NCBI RefSeq assembly: GCF_019320115.1
Contig: NC_089593.1
Location: 38,562,723 to 38,626,722 of the forward strand
Source: Miscanthus floridulus
Taxonomy: Eukaryota > Streptophyta > Magnoliopsida > Poales > Poaceae
Direction of reading: 5' to 3'
Length of the DNA: 64,000 nucleotides
In this document: positions 43,060 to 56,624 of the stretch, in pieces
How positions within the stretch are numbered: the stretch's first letter is position 1
Layout of the letters: the number at the start of each line of letters is the position of its first letter
Program-made: the position numbers and the translations under genes
The notes under the pieces: model-generated
Told to the model about the DNA's origin: nothing
Seen by the model: only the letters and a program-made list of their open reading frames with translations
The model's database searches: none

Positions 43060-43574
43060 CACCCCAGTGTTATGCCTATATTTAGGCACTGCAAATCACG
43101 CATATCATGCATCATCAAGCATCCAAAGCATACATGCTTAATCATGTGAATAACAAGTGAAACACTGCTTCGAAACATCTGAAACATGTTGTGAAACCTG
43201 AATGTTGCATGCCTTTGTTAGAATTGTTTTGCCCTGATTTTGTTTGCTAGGTTAGTAGAACTTGTTTGGTTATGATTGTAAATCATCTAGAATTGTTTAT
43301 CACAATTTTTGGAGCAAGGTTTGTATTTGAATTATTGTCAAATTTTGCTTTAAAAATAATTCTCCAAACATTAGGGTTTAAGTCAAAATTTACTTTAATT
43401 TTATAATTCAAAATCTATAATGAATTGGACGTTGGTATTAAAATCAAAGTTGTAGAGGATAAAATTTTGAGCAACTTTTATTTTTGGCCCAAAGTTTGAA
43501 ACTGCTTGATTTAGTCCAAAAATTCGTTTGAATGAAAAGGAATTCAAATTAATTTGAAAAATCTTGTTTTTACC
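43055..43574 (+). repeat. 3' LTR of the chromovirus, first 520 bp only
   Basis: It matches 32549-33059 with 3 substitutions and three indels, then stops at the N gap exactly where the 5' LTR turns GC-rich. If complete it would need about 3.3 kb more. Confidence 0.93.
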
Positions 43575-43674
43575 NNNNNNNNNNNNNNNNNNNNNNNNNN
43601 NNNNNNNNNNNNNNNNNNNNNNNNNNNNNNNNNNNNNNNNNNNNNNNNNNNNNNNNNNNNNNNNNNNNNNNNNN
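43575..43674. other. Assembly gap (100 N)
   Basis: Exactly 100 N, the usual placeholder for a gap of unknown size. The linkage of the AP-2 sigma and chromovirus side to the satellite side depends on this scaffold join. Confidence 1.
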
Positions 43675-46600
43675 TGTTACAAACCGTGCGCATATCTTGC
43701 ACTAATACTAACACTATATCCAAACGGACCGAAACGAGATTCCACTTGAGCCTCGTCACCTAGGAGTTCTATCGGGTGCTTCAAAATGATTTCGAGCTTG
43801 TTTGGAACAAACCGTGCACCTATCTTGCACTAATAACACTATCCAAACGGACCGAAACAAGATTCCACTTGAGCCTCTCACCTAGGATCACCTCTACCAT
43901 CGGGTGCGTCAAAATGATTTCTGAGCCTATGTTTGTTGTAACAACCGTGCACATGTCTTGCACTAATACTAACACTATATCCAACGGACCGAAACGAGAT
44001 TCCACTTGAGCCTCGTCACCTAGGAGTTCCATCGGGTTGCTCAAATGATTTGAGCCTTGTTTGGCACAAACCGTGCACCTCTCTTGCACTATACTAACAC
44101 TATCTCCAAACGGACCGAAACAGATTCCACTTGAGCCTCGTCACCTAGGAGTACCATCGGGTGCGTCCAAAATGATTTCTGAGCCTATGGTAGTTGGCAC
44201 AACCGTGCACCTATCTTGCCTAATACTAACACTATATCCAAACGGACCGAAACGAGATTCCACTTGAGCCTCGTCACCTAGGAGTTCTATCGGGTGCGGT
44301 CAAAATGATTTTCGAGCCTTGTATGGAACAAACCGTGCACCTGTCTTGCACTAATAATAACACTATCTCCAAACGGACCGAAAAAGATTCCACTTGAGCC
44401 TCGTCACCTAGGAGTACCATCGGGTGCGTCCAAAATGATTTATAGCCTATGTACGTTTCGCACAAACCGTGCACATATCTTGCACTATACTAACACATAT
44501 CCAAACGGACCGAAACGATTCCACTTGAGCCTCGTCACCTAGGAGTTCTATCGGGTGCGGTCAAAATGATTTCGAGCCTTGTTTGGAACAAACCGTGCAC
44601 CTATCTTGCACTAATACTAACACTATCTCCAAACGGACCGAAATAAGATTCCACTTGAGCCTCGTCACCTAGGAGTACCATCGGGTGCGGTCAAAATTTA
44701 TGAGCCTATGTTACGTTTGTTACAAACCGTGCACATATCTTGCACTAATACTAACACTATATCCAAACGACCGAAAACGAATTCCACTTGAGCCTCGTCA
44801 CCTAGGAGTTCTTCGATGTGTCAAAATGATTTCGAGCCTATATTTGGACAAACCGTGCACCTGTCTTGCACTAATACTAACACTATCTCCAAACGGACCG
44901 AAACAGATTCCACTTGAGCCTCGTCATCTAGGAGTTCCATCGGGTGCTTCCGAAATGATTTCGAGCTTGTTTGGCACAAACCGTGCACCTCTCTTGCACT
45001 ATACTAACACTATCTCCAAACGGACCGAAACAAGATTCCACTTGAGCCTCGTCACCTAGGAGTACCATCGGGTGCGTCCAAAATGATTTCTGAGCCTATG
45101 TATTTGGCCACAGACCGTGCACCTATCTTGCACTAATACTAACACTATATCCAAATGGACCAAAATGAGATTCCACTTGAGCCTCGTCACCTAGGAGTTC
45201 TATCGGGTGCGGTCAAAATGATTTTCGAGCCTTGTATGGAACAAACCGTGCACCTGTCTTGCACTAATACTAACACTATCTCCAAACGGACCGAAAAAGA
45301 TTCCACTTGAGCCTCGTCACCTAGGAGTACGATCGGGTGCGTGCAAAATGATTTCTGAGCCTATGTTACGTTTGTTACAAACCATGCGCATATCTTGCAC
45401 TAATACTAACACTATCTCCAAACAGGACCGAAACAGATTCCACTTGAGCCTCGTCACCTAGGAGTTCTATCGGGTGTGGTCAAAATGATTTCCGAGCCTT
45501 GTTTGGACAAACCGTGCACCTATCTTGCACTAATACTAACACTAATACCAAACGGACCGAAACAAGATTCCACTTGAGCCTCATCACCTAGGAGTACCAT
45601 CGGGTGCGTGCAAAATGATTTCTGAGCCTATGTTACGTTTGTAACAAACCGTGCGCATGTCTTGCACTAATACTAACACTATATCCAAACGGACCGAAAC
45701 GAGATTCCACTTGAGCCTCGTCATCTAGGAGTTCCATCGGGTGCTTCCGAAATGATTTTGGAGCTTGTTTGGCACAAACGTGCACCTCTCTTGCACTGAT
45801 ACTAACACTATCTCCAAACGACCGAAACAAGATTCCACTTGAGCCTCGTCACCCAGGAGTACCATCGGGTGCGTCAAAATGATTTCTGAGCCTATGTTGT
45901 TTGGCACAACCGTGCACCTATCTTGCACTAATACTAACACTATATCCAAATGGACCAAACGAGATTCCACTTGAGCCTCGTCACCTAGGAGTTCTATCGG
46001 GTGCGGTCAAAATGATTTTCGAGCCTTGTATGGAACAAACCGTGCACCTGTCTTGCACTAATACTAACACTATCTCCAAACGGACCGAAAACAGATTCCA
46101 CTTGAGCCTCGTCACCTAGGAGTACCATCGGGTGCGTCCAAAATGATTTATAGGCCTATGTACGTTTGCACAAACCGTGCACATATCTTGCACTAATACT
46201 AACACTATATCCAAACGGACCGAAAAGGAGATTCCACTGGGGAAAGCCCCCCCCGTCACCTAGGGAGGTTCTTATTCGGGTGCAGGTCAAAATGATTTCG
46301 AAGCCTTGTATGGAACAAACCGTGCACCTATCTTGCACTAATACTAACACTATCTCCAAACGGAACGCGAAACAAAGATTCCACTTGAGCCTCGTCACCT
46401 AGGAGTACCATCGGGTGCGTGCAAAACGATTATGAGCCTATGTTCGTTTGTTACAAACCGTGCACATATCCTTGCACTAATACTAACACTATAGCCAAAC
46501 AGACCGAAACGAGATTCCAACTAGAGCCTCGTCACCTAGGAGTTCTATCGAGTGGATGCAAAATTGATTTCCTTCGAGCCTTATTTGGAACAAACCGTGC

Positions 46601-49600
46601 ACCTGTCTTGCACTAATACTAACACTATCTTCCAAAACGGACCCGAAACATGATTCCAATTGAAGCCTCGTCATCTAGGAGTTCCATCGGGTGCTTCCGA
46701 AATGATTTCGGAGACTTGTTTGGCACAAACCGTGCACCTCTCTTGCACTGATACTAACACTATCTCCAAACGGACCGAAACAAGATTCCACTTGAGCCTC
46801 GTCACCCAGGAGTACCATCGGGTGCGTCCAAAATGATTTCTGAGCCTATGGTACGTTTGCCACAGACCGTGCACCTATCTTGCACTAATACTAACACTAT
46901 ATCCAAATGGACCGAAAATGAGATTCCACTTGAGCCTCGTCACCTAGGAGTTCTATCGGGTGCGGTCAAAATGATTTTCGAGCCTTGTATGGAACAAACC
47001 GTGCACCTGTCTTGCACTAATACTAACACTATCTCCAAACGGACCGAAACAAGATTCCACTTGAGCCTTGTCACCTAGGAGTACCATCGGGTGCGTGCAA
47101 AACGATTTATGAGCCTATGTTACGTTTGTTACAAACCGTGCACATATCTTGCACTAATACTAACACTATATCCAAACGGACCGAAACGAGATTCCACTTG
47201 AGCCTCGTCACCTAGGAGTTTCTATCGGGTGCGTCTGAAAATGATTTCCGAGTCCTTGTTTGGCACAAACCAGTGCACCTATCTTGCACTAATACTAACA
47301 CTATATCCAAACGGACCGAAACAAGATTCCACTTGAGCCTCGTCACCTAGGAGTACCATCGGGTGCGTCCAAAATGATTTCTGAGCCTATGGTACGTTTG
47401 GCACAAACCGTGCACCTATCTTGCACTAATACTAACACTATATCCAAACAGACCTGAAACGAGATTTCACTTGAGCCTCGTCACCTAGGAGTTCTATCGG
47501 GTGCGGTCAAAATGATTTCCGAGCCTTGTTTGGAACAAACCGTGCACCTATCTTGCACTAATACTAACACTAACTCCAAACGGACCGAAACAAGATTCCA
47601 CTTGAGCCTCGTCACCTAGGAGTACCATCGGGTGCGTGCAAAATGATTTCTGAGCCTATGTTACGTTTGTTACAAACCGTGCGCAATATCTTGCACCAAT
47701 ACTAACACTATATCCAAACGGACCGAAACGAGATTCCACTTGAGCCTCGTCACCTAGGAGTTCTGTCGGGTGCGGTCAAATGATTTTCGAGCCTTGTTTG
47801 GAACAAACCGTGCACCTGTCTTGCACTAATACTAACACTATCTCCAAACGGACCGAAACGAGATTCCACTTGAGCCTCGTCACTAGGAGTTCCATCGGGT
47901 GCTTCCGAAATGATTTCGAGACTGTTTGGCACAAACCGTGCACCTCTCTTGCACTATACTAACACTATCTCCAAACACCGAAACAGATTCCACTTGAGCC
48001 TCGTCACCTAGGAGTACCATCGGGTGTGTCCAAAATGATTTCTGAGCCTTGTACGTTTGGACAACCGTGCACCTATCTTGCACTAATACTAACACTAATC
48101 CAAATGGACCGAAACGAGATTCCACTTGAGCCTCGTCACCTAGGAGTTCTACTATCGGGTGCGGTCAAAATGATTTTCGAGCCTTGTATGGACAAACCGT
48201 GCACCTTCTTGCACTAATACTAACACTCACTTGAGCCTCTCACCTAGAGTTATATCGGGTGCGGTCAAAATGATTTTCGAGCCTTGTATGGAACAAACCG
48301 TGCACCTGTCTTGCACTAATACTAACACTATCTCCCAAACGGACCGAAACAAGATTCCACTGAGCCTCGTCACCTAGGAGTACGATCGGGTGCGTGCAAA
48401 TTGATTTCTGAGCCTATGTACGTTTGTTACAACCGTGCGCATATCTTGACTAATACTAACACTATATCCAAACGGACCGAAACGAGATTCCACTTGAGCC
48501 TCGTCACCTAGGAGTTCTATCGGGTGCGTCAAAATGATTTCCGAGCCTTGTTTGGAACAAACCGTGCACCTATCTTGCACTAATACTAACACTAACTACA
48601 AACGGACCGAAACAAGATTCCACTTGAGACTCGTCACCTCGGAGTACCATCGGGTGCGTGCAAAATGATTTCTGAGCCTATGTTATGTTTGTTACAAACC
48701 GTGCGCATGTCTTGCACCAATACTAACACTATATCCAAACTGACCGAAACGAGATTCCACTTGAGCCTCGTCATCTAGGAGTTCCATCGGGTCGCTTCCG
48801 AAATGATTTCGGAGACTTGTTTGGCACAAACCGTGCACCTCTCTTGCACTGATACTAACACTATCTCCAAACAGACCGAAACAAGATTCCACTTGAGCCT
48901 CGTCACCCAGGAGTACCATCGGGTGCGTCCAAAATGATTTCTGAGCCTATGGTACGTTTGGCACAGACCGTGCACCTATCTTGCCCTAATACTAACACTA
49001 TATCCAAATGGACCAAAACGAGATTCCACTTGAGCCTCGTCACCTAGGAGTTCTATCGGGTGCGGTCAAAATGATTTTCGAGCCTTGTATGGAACAAACC
49101 GTGCACCTGTCTTGCACTAATACTAACACTATCTCCAAACGGACCGAAACAAGATTCCACTTGAGCCTCGTCACCTAGGAGTACCATCGGGTGCGTGCAA
49201 AATGATTTCTGAGCCTATGTTACGTTTGTTACAAACCGTGCGCATATCTTGTCAGTAATACTAACACTATATCCAAACGGACCGAAACGAGATTCCACTT
49301 GAGCCTCGTCACCTAGGAGTTCTATCGGGTGCGGTCAAAATGATTTTCGAGCCTTGTTTGGAACAAACCATGCACCTATCTTGCACTAATACTAACACTA
49401 ACTACAAACGGACCGAAACAAGATTCCACTTGAGCCTCGTCACCTCGGAGTACCATCGGGTGCGTGCAAAATGATTTATGAGCCTATGTTACGTTTGTTA
49501 CAAACCGTGCGCATGTCTTGCACTAATACTAACACTATATCCAAACGGACCGAAACGAGATTCCACTTGAGCCTCAGTCACCTAGGAGTTCTATCGGGTG

Positions 49601-52600
49601 CGATCAAAATGATTTCTGAGCCTTGTTTGGAACAAACCGTGCACCTGTCTTGCACTAATACTAACACTATCTTCAAACAGACCAAAACAAGATTCCACTT
49701 GAGCCTCGTCATCTAGGATTTCCATCGGGTGCTTCCAAAATGATTTCCGAGCCTTGTTTGGCACAAACCGTGCACCTATCTTGCACTAATACTAACTCTA
49801 TATCCAAACGGACCGAAACGAGATTCCACTTGAGCCTCGTCACCTAGGAGTTCTATCGGGTTGCTTCCAAAATGATTTCGGAGACTTGTTTGGCACAAAC
49901 CGTGCACCTCTCTTGCACTGATACTAACACTATCTCCAAACAGACCGAGACAAGATTCCACTTGAGCCTCGTCACCCAGGAGTACCATCGGGTGCGTTCA
50001 AAATGATTTCTGAGCCTATGGTATGTTTGGCACAGACCGTGCACCTATCTTGCCCTAATACTAACACTATATCCAAATGGACCGAATCGAAGATTCCACT
50101 TGAGCCTCGTCACCTAGGAGTTCTATCGGGTGCGGTCAAAATGATTTTGAGCCTTGTATGGAACAAACCATGCACCTGTCTTGCACTAATACTAACACTA
50201 TCTCCAAACGGACCGAAACAAGATTCCACTTGAGCCTCGTCACCTAGGAGTACCTATCGGGTGCGTGCAAAATGATTTCTGAGCCTATGTTACGTTTGTT
50301 ACAAACCGTGCGCAGATCTTGCACTAATACTAACACTATATCCAAATGGACCGAAACGAGATTCCACTTGAGCCTCGTCACCTAGGAGTTCTATCGGGTG
50401 CGGTCAAAATGATTTCCGAGCCTTGTTGGAACAAACCATGCACCTATCTTGCACTAATACTAACACTATCTCCAAACGGACCGAAACAAGATTCCACTTG
50501 AGCCTCGTCACCTCGGAGTACCATCGGGTGCGTGCAAAACGATTTCTGAGCCTATGTTACGTTTGTTACAAACCGTGCGCATGTCTTGCACTAATACTAA
50601 CACTATATCCAAACGGACCGAAACGAGATTCCACTTGAGCCTCGTCACCTAGGAGTTCTATCGGGTGCTTCTGAAAATGATTTCTCGAGTCTTGTTTGGC
50701 ACAAAACCGTGCACCTATCTTGCACTAATGCTAACACTAATACAAAACGGACCGAAACAAGATTCCACTTGAGCCTTCAGTCACCCTAGGAGTACCATCA
50801 GGTGCGTGCAAAATGATTTCTGAGCCTATGGTACGTTGTGGTACAAACCGTGACGCATAGTCTTGCACTAATCTAACAACTATATCCAAACAGGACCGAA
50901 ACGAGATTCCACTTGAGCCTCGTTCATCTAGGAGTTCTATCGGTGTTGCGGTCCGAAAATGAATTTTGCGAGTCTATTAGGTTGGCACAAAACCGTGCAC
51001 CTGCTCTTGCACTGATACTAACACTAATCTCCAAACGACCGAAACAAGATTCCACTTGAGCCTCGTCACCCTAGAGTACCATCGGGTGCGTGCAAAATGA
51101 TTTTCTGAGCCCTATGGTAATTGTTTGACAGAACCGTGCACATATCGTGCACTAATACTAACACTATATCCACAATGGAACCGAAAACGGAGATTCCACT
51201 TGAGCCTCGTCACCTAGGAGTTCTATCGGGTGCGGTCAAAATGATTTTCCGAGCCGTGTAGGAACAAACCGTGACCTATCTTGCACTAATACTAACACTA
51301 ATCCTCCAAACGGACCGAAACAAGATTCCACTTGAGCCTCGTCACCTAGGAGTACCATCGGGTGCGTGCAAAACTGATTTATGAGCCTATGTTACGTTTG
51401 TTACCAAACCGTGCGCATATCTTGCACTAATACCTAACACTATATCCAAACGGACCGAAACGAGATCCACTTGAGCCTCGTCACCCTAGGAGTTCTATCG
51501 GGTGCTTTCGAAATGATTTCTGAGCCTGTGTTTGGAACAAACCGTGCACCTCGTCTTGCACTAATACTAACACTATCTCCAAACAGGACCGAAACAAGAT
51601 TCCACTTGAGCCTCGTCACTAGGATTTACCATCGGGGTGCGTCCAAAATTGATTTCTGAGCCTATGGTATGTTGGCACCAAAGACCGTGCACCTATCTTG
51701 CACTAATACAACACTATATCCAAACGGACAAAACAGATTCCACTTGAGCCTCGTCACCTAGGAGTTCTATCGGGTGCGGTCAAAATGATTTTCGAGCCTT
51801 GTATGGAACAAACCGTGCACCTGTCTTGCACTAATACTAACACTATCTCCAAACGGACCGAAACAAGATTCCACTTGAGCCTCGTCACTAGGAGTACGAT
51901 CGGGTGCGTGCAAAATGATTTCTGAGCCTATGTTACGTTTGTTACAAACCGTGCGCATATCTTGCACTAATACTAACAGTATATCCAAATGGACCAAAAC
52001 GGAATTTCACTTGAGCCTCGTCACCTAGGAGTTCTATCGGGTGCGGTCAAAATTATTTCCGAGCCTTGTTTGGAACAAACGTGCACCTATCTTGCACTAA
52101 TACTAACACTAACTACAAACGGACCGAAACAAGATTCCACTTGAGCCTCAGTCACCTCGGAGTACCATCGGGTGCGTGCAAAATGATTTCTGAGCCTATG
52201 TTACGTTGTTACAAACCGTGCGCATGTCTTGCACTAATACTAACACTATCTCCAAACGGACGAAACGAGATTCCACTGAGCCTCGTCATCTAGGAGTTCC
52301 ATCGGGTTGCTTCCGAAATGATTTTCGGAGACTTGTTTGGCACAAACGTGCACCTCTCTTGCACTGATACTAACACTATCTCCAAATAGACCGAAACAAG
52401 ATTCCACTTGAGCCTTGTCACCTTGGAGTACCATCGGGTGCGTCCAAAATGATTTCTGAGCCCTATGGTACGTTTGGCACAGACCGTGCACCTATCTTGC
52501 CCTAATACTAACACTATATCCAAATGGACCAAAACGAGATTCCACTTGAGCCTCGTCACCTAGGAGTTCTATCGGGTGCGGTCAAAATGATTTTCGAGCC

Positions 52601-55600
52601 TTGTATGGAACAAACCGTGCACCTGTCTTGCAACTAATACTAACACTATCTCCAAACGGACCGAAACAAGATTCCACTTGAGCCTCGTCACCTAGGAGTA
52701 CCATCGGGTGCGTGCAAAATGATTTCTGAGCCTATGTTACGTTTGTTACAAACCGTGCGCATATCTTGTAGTAATACTAACACTATATCCAAACGGACCG
52801 AAAACGAGATTCCACTTGAGCCTCGTCACCTAGGAGTTCTATCGGGTGCGGTCAAAATGATTTTCGAGCCTTGTTTGGAACAAACCATGCACCTATCTTG
52901 CACTAATACTAACACTAACTACAAACGGACCGAAACAAGATTCCACTTGAGCCTCGTCACCTCGGAGTACCATCGGGTGCGTACAAAATGATTTATGAGC
53001 CTATGTTACGTTTGTTACAAACCGTGCGCATGTCTTGCACTAATACTAACACTATATCCAAACGAACCGAAACGAGATTCCACTTGAGCCTCATCACCTA
53101 GGAGTTCTATCGGGTGCGATCAAAATGATTTCTGAGCCTTGTTTGGAACAAACCGTGCACCTGTCTTGCACTAATACTAACACTATCTTCAAACAGACCC
53201 AAAACAAGATTCCACTTGAGCCTCGTCATCTAGGATTTCCATCGGGTGCTTCCAAAATGATTTCCGAGCCTTGTTTGGCACAAACCGTGCACCTATCTTG
53301 CACTAATACTAACTCTATATCCAAACGGACCGAAACGAGATTCCACTTGAGCCTCGTCACCTAGGAGTTCTATCGGGTTGCTTCCAAAATGATTTCGGAG
53401 ATTGTTTGGCACAAACCGTGCACCTCTCTTGCACTGATACTAACACTATCTCCAAACAGACCGAGACAAGATTCCACTTGAGCCTCGTCACCCAGGAGTA
53501 CCATCGGGTGCGTTCAAAATGATTTCTGAGCCTATGGTATGTTTGGCACAGACCGTGCACCTATCTTGCCCTAATACTAACACTATATCCAAATGGACCG
53601 AATCAAGATTCCACTTGAGCCTCGTCACCTAGGAGTTCTATCGGGTGCGGTCAAAATGATTTTTGAGCCTTGTATGGAACAAACCATGCACCTGTCTTGC
53701 ACTAATACTAACACTATCTCCAAACGGACCGAAACAAGATTCCACTTGAGCCTCGTCACCCTAGGAGTACTATCGGGTGCGTGCAAAATGATTTCTGAGC
53801 CTATGTTACGTTTGTTACAAACCGTGCGCAGATCTTGCACTAATACTAACACTATATCCAAATGGACCGAAACGAGATTCCACTTGAGCCTCGTCACCTA
53901 GGAGTTCTATCGGGTGCGGTCAAAATGATTTCCGAGCCTTGTTTGGAACAAACCATGCACCTATCTTGCACTAATACTAACACTATCTCCAAACGGACCG
54001 AAACAAGATTCCACTTGAGCCTCGTCACCTCGGAGTACCATCGGGTGCGTGCAAAACGATTTCTGAGCCTATGTTACGTTTGTTACAAACCGTGCGCATG
54101 TCTTGCACTAATACTAACACTATATCCAAACGGACCGAAACGAGATTCCACTTGAGCCTCGTCACCTAGGAGTTCTATCGGGTGCTTCTGAAATGATTCC
54201 GAGTCTTGTTTGGCACAAACCGTGCACCTATCTTGCACTAATGCTAACACTATATCCAAACGGACCGAAACAAGATTCCACTTGAGCCTCGTCACCTAGG
54301 AGTACCATCAGGTGCGTCCAAAATGATTTCTGAGCCTATGGTACGTTTGGCACAAACCGTGCACCTATCTTGCACTAATACTAACACTATATCCAAACAG
54401 ACCGAAACGAGATTTCACTTGAGCCTCGTCACCTAGGAGTTCTATCGGGTGCGGTCAAAATGATTTTCGAGCCTTGTATGGAACAAACCGTGCACCTGTC
54501 TTGCACTAATACTAACACTATCTCCAAACGGACCGAAACAAGATTCCACTTGAGCCTCGTCACCTAGGAGTACCATCGGGTGCGTGCAAAACGATTTATG
54601 AGCCTATGTTACGTTTGTTACAAACCGTGCACATATCTTGCACTAATACTAACACTATATCCAAACGGACCGAAAGGAGATTCCACTTGAGCCTCGTCAC
54701 CTAGGAGTTCTATCGGGTGCTTCTGAAATGATTTCCGAGTCTTGTTTGGCACAAACCGTGCACCTATCTTGCACTAATACTAACACTATATCCAAACGGA
54801 GCGAAACAAGATTCCACTTGAGCCTCGTCACCTAGGAGTACCATCGGGTGCGTCCAAAATGATTTCTGAGCCTATGGTACGTTTGGCACAAACCGTGCAC
54901 CTATCTTGCACTAATACTAACACTATATCCAAACAGACCGAAACGAGATTTCACTTGAGCCTCGTCACCTAGGAGTTCTATCGGGTGCGGTCAAAATGAT
55001 TTCCGAGCCTTGTTTGGAACAAACCGTGCACCTATCTTGCACTAATACTAACACTAACTCCAAACGGACCGAAACAAGATTCCACTTGAGCCTCGTCACC
55101 TAGGAGTACCATCGGGTGCGTGCGAAAATGATTTCAAGCCTATGTTACGTTTGTTACAAGCCGTGCGCATATCTTGCACTAATACTAACACTATACTCCA
55201 AATGGACCGAAACGAGATTCCACTTGAGCCTCGTCACCTAGGAGTTCTATCGGGTGCGGTCAAAATGATTTCTGAGCCTTGTTTGGGAACAAACCGTGCA
55301 CCTGTCTTGCACTAATACTAACACTATCTCCAAACAGACCAAAACAAGATGCCACTTGAGCCTTCGATCAGCTAGGATTTCCATCGGGTGCTTCCGAAAT
55401 GATTTCCGAGCCTTAGTTTGGCATCAAACCGTGCACCTAGTCTTGCACTAAATACTAACACTATATCCAAACGGACCGAAACGAGATTCCACTTGAAGCC
55501 TCGTCATCTAGGAGTTCCAATCGGGATTGCTTCCGAAAATGATTTCGGAGACTTGTTTGGCACAAAGTCCGTGCAACCTCTCTTGTCACTGATACTAACA

Positions 55601-56016
55601 CTATCTCAAACAATAACCGAAACAGAAGATTCCACTTGAAGCCTCGTCACCACCCAGGATTACCATCGGGTGCGGGCCAAAATGATTTTCTGGACCTATG
55701 GTATTGGCACAGACCGTGGCACCTATCTTGCCCTAATACTAACACTATATCCAAATGGACCGAAACGAGATTCCACTTGAGCCTCGTCACCTAGGAGTTC
55801 TATTCGGGTGCGGTCAAAATGATTTTTCGAGCCTTTGTAGAACAAACCGTGCACCTGTCTTGCACTAATACTAACACTATCTCCCAAACGGACCGAAACA
55901 AGATTCCACTTGAGCCTCGGTCACCTAGGAGTACGATCGGGTGCATGCAAAATGATTTCTGAGCCTATGTTACGTTTGTTACAAACCGTGCGCATATCTT
56001 GCACTAATACTAACAC
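43675..56016. repeat. Centromeric satellite array, alternating 131/137-bp monomers
   Basis: Head-to-tail monomers sharing CCACTTGAGCCTCGTCACCT, CTTGCACTAATACTAACACT and CCAAACGGACCGAAAC. Two main types alternate. A (131 bp, GAGTTCTATCGGGTGCGGTC, CCTTGTATGGAACAAACC) lacks 6 bp that B (137 bp, GAGTACCATCGGGTGCGTGC, CCTATGTTACGTTTGTTACA) has, giving a dimer of about 268 bp. There are about 92 monomers here. From recollection this is the 137-bp centromeric satellite of sorghum, sugarcane and Miscanthus. Small open frames in the array are chance products of the repeat. Confidence 0.93.
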
Positions 56017-56624
56017 TGATAGGAGGGGAGTGCCCGATCTTTCGGTGAGTGGAGATAATTTCGATCTGGTGGAAGTAGACCCTCACGATCCGACTACGAC
56101 GAGCGAACCCGAAGCGCCAATGCAATCGCTGAACCAACTCCCGATGGTTACCAACCTCGCCGGTGCGAGATCAGCCTGATCACGAAGATCGTTTCCTGCA
56201 CGCAATCGAAAAACGAACAAGAAAAAGACGCGAGCAATCACAATTATCGCTCGAAGGTGGAGTTCTGAATCACACAAAGACGGCGTGGAATTGCCGTGTT
56301 CGAGAGTAGCTAAAGCTAGATGTAAAACAAACTCGAGTTGTAAACAAAGGGACTCCGACTAAATAAAGGGGGCGCAGCCCCTGGAGTCCAGATCGACGGC
56401 AGGAGGGGGGGGGCGCCACCAGGGAAAAGGCGGCGGCTGCCAGCCCTAGGCGCCCCACCTGGGCTGCCCTGTTGGGCCATCTTCTTATTCCGCTGGCCCT
56501 TCGTTCCTTAACAGCATGATGAAGTTTAATTTCTCCTCGCACGGGCCCGAGTGATTGGCCCTAGATGATCACTGGAGGCGCCTGAGGTGCTGCTGGTGTA
56601 GATGTACTCGTGGTGTCCTCATCA
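56017..56624 (-). repeat. 3' LTR of the CRM element
   Basis: It matches 62401-63013 almost entirely. The differences are mostly 1-bp indels (A, G and T runs) with few substitutions. The pol frame enters it and stops at 56561. Confidence 0.92.

Larger units (their letters stand above)
32549..43574 (+). mobile_element. Tekay-type chromovirus (Ty3/gypsy) with ORF0, 3' end lost in gap
   Basis: Order: 5' LTR 32549-36379, iMet primer site, leader, ORF0 with an H3-like tail, gag, protease, RT, RNase H, integrase with C-terminal chromodomain, polypurine tract, start of the 3' LTR 43055-43574. The chromodomain and long LTRs place it in the Tekay/Del group of chromoviruses. The 5 bases before the LTR are GACAT; the matching target copy would lie beyond the N gap. 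The 520 comparable LTR bases differ by 3 substitutions, one 12-bp indel and two 1-bp indels, so the insertion is young. Yet coding frames carry three TAG stops and several frameshifts. Confidence 0.92.

Noticed and set aside
43776..55639. Many 60-100 codon open frames in the satellite on both strands
   Set aside because: They repeat the same peptide patterns with the monomer period and are translations of the tandem repeat, not genes.
43675..56016. CRISPR-like array
   Set aside because: The repeats are contiguous 131/137-bp monomers without unique spacers, in a plant centromere context.
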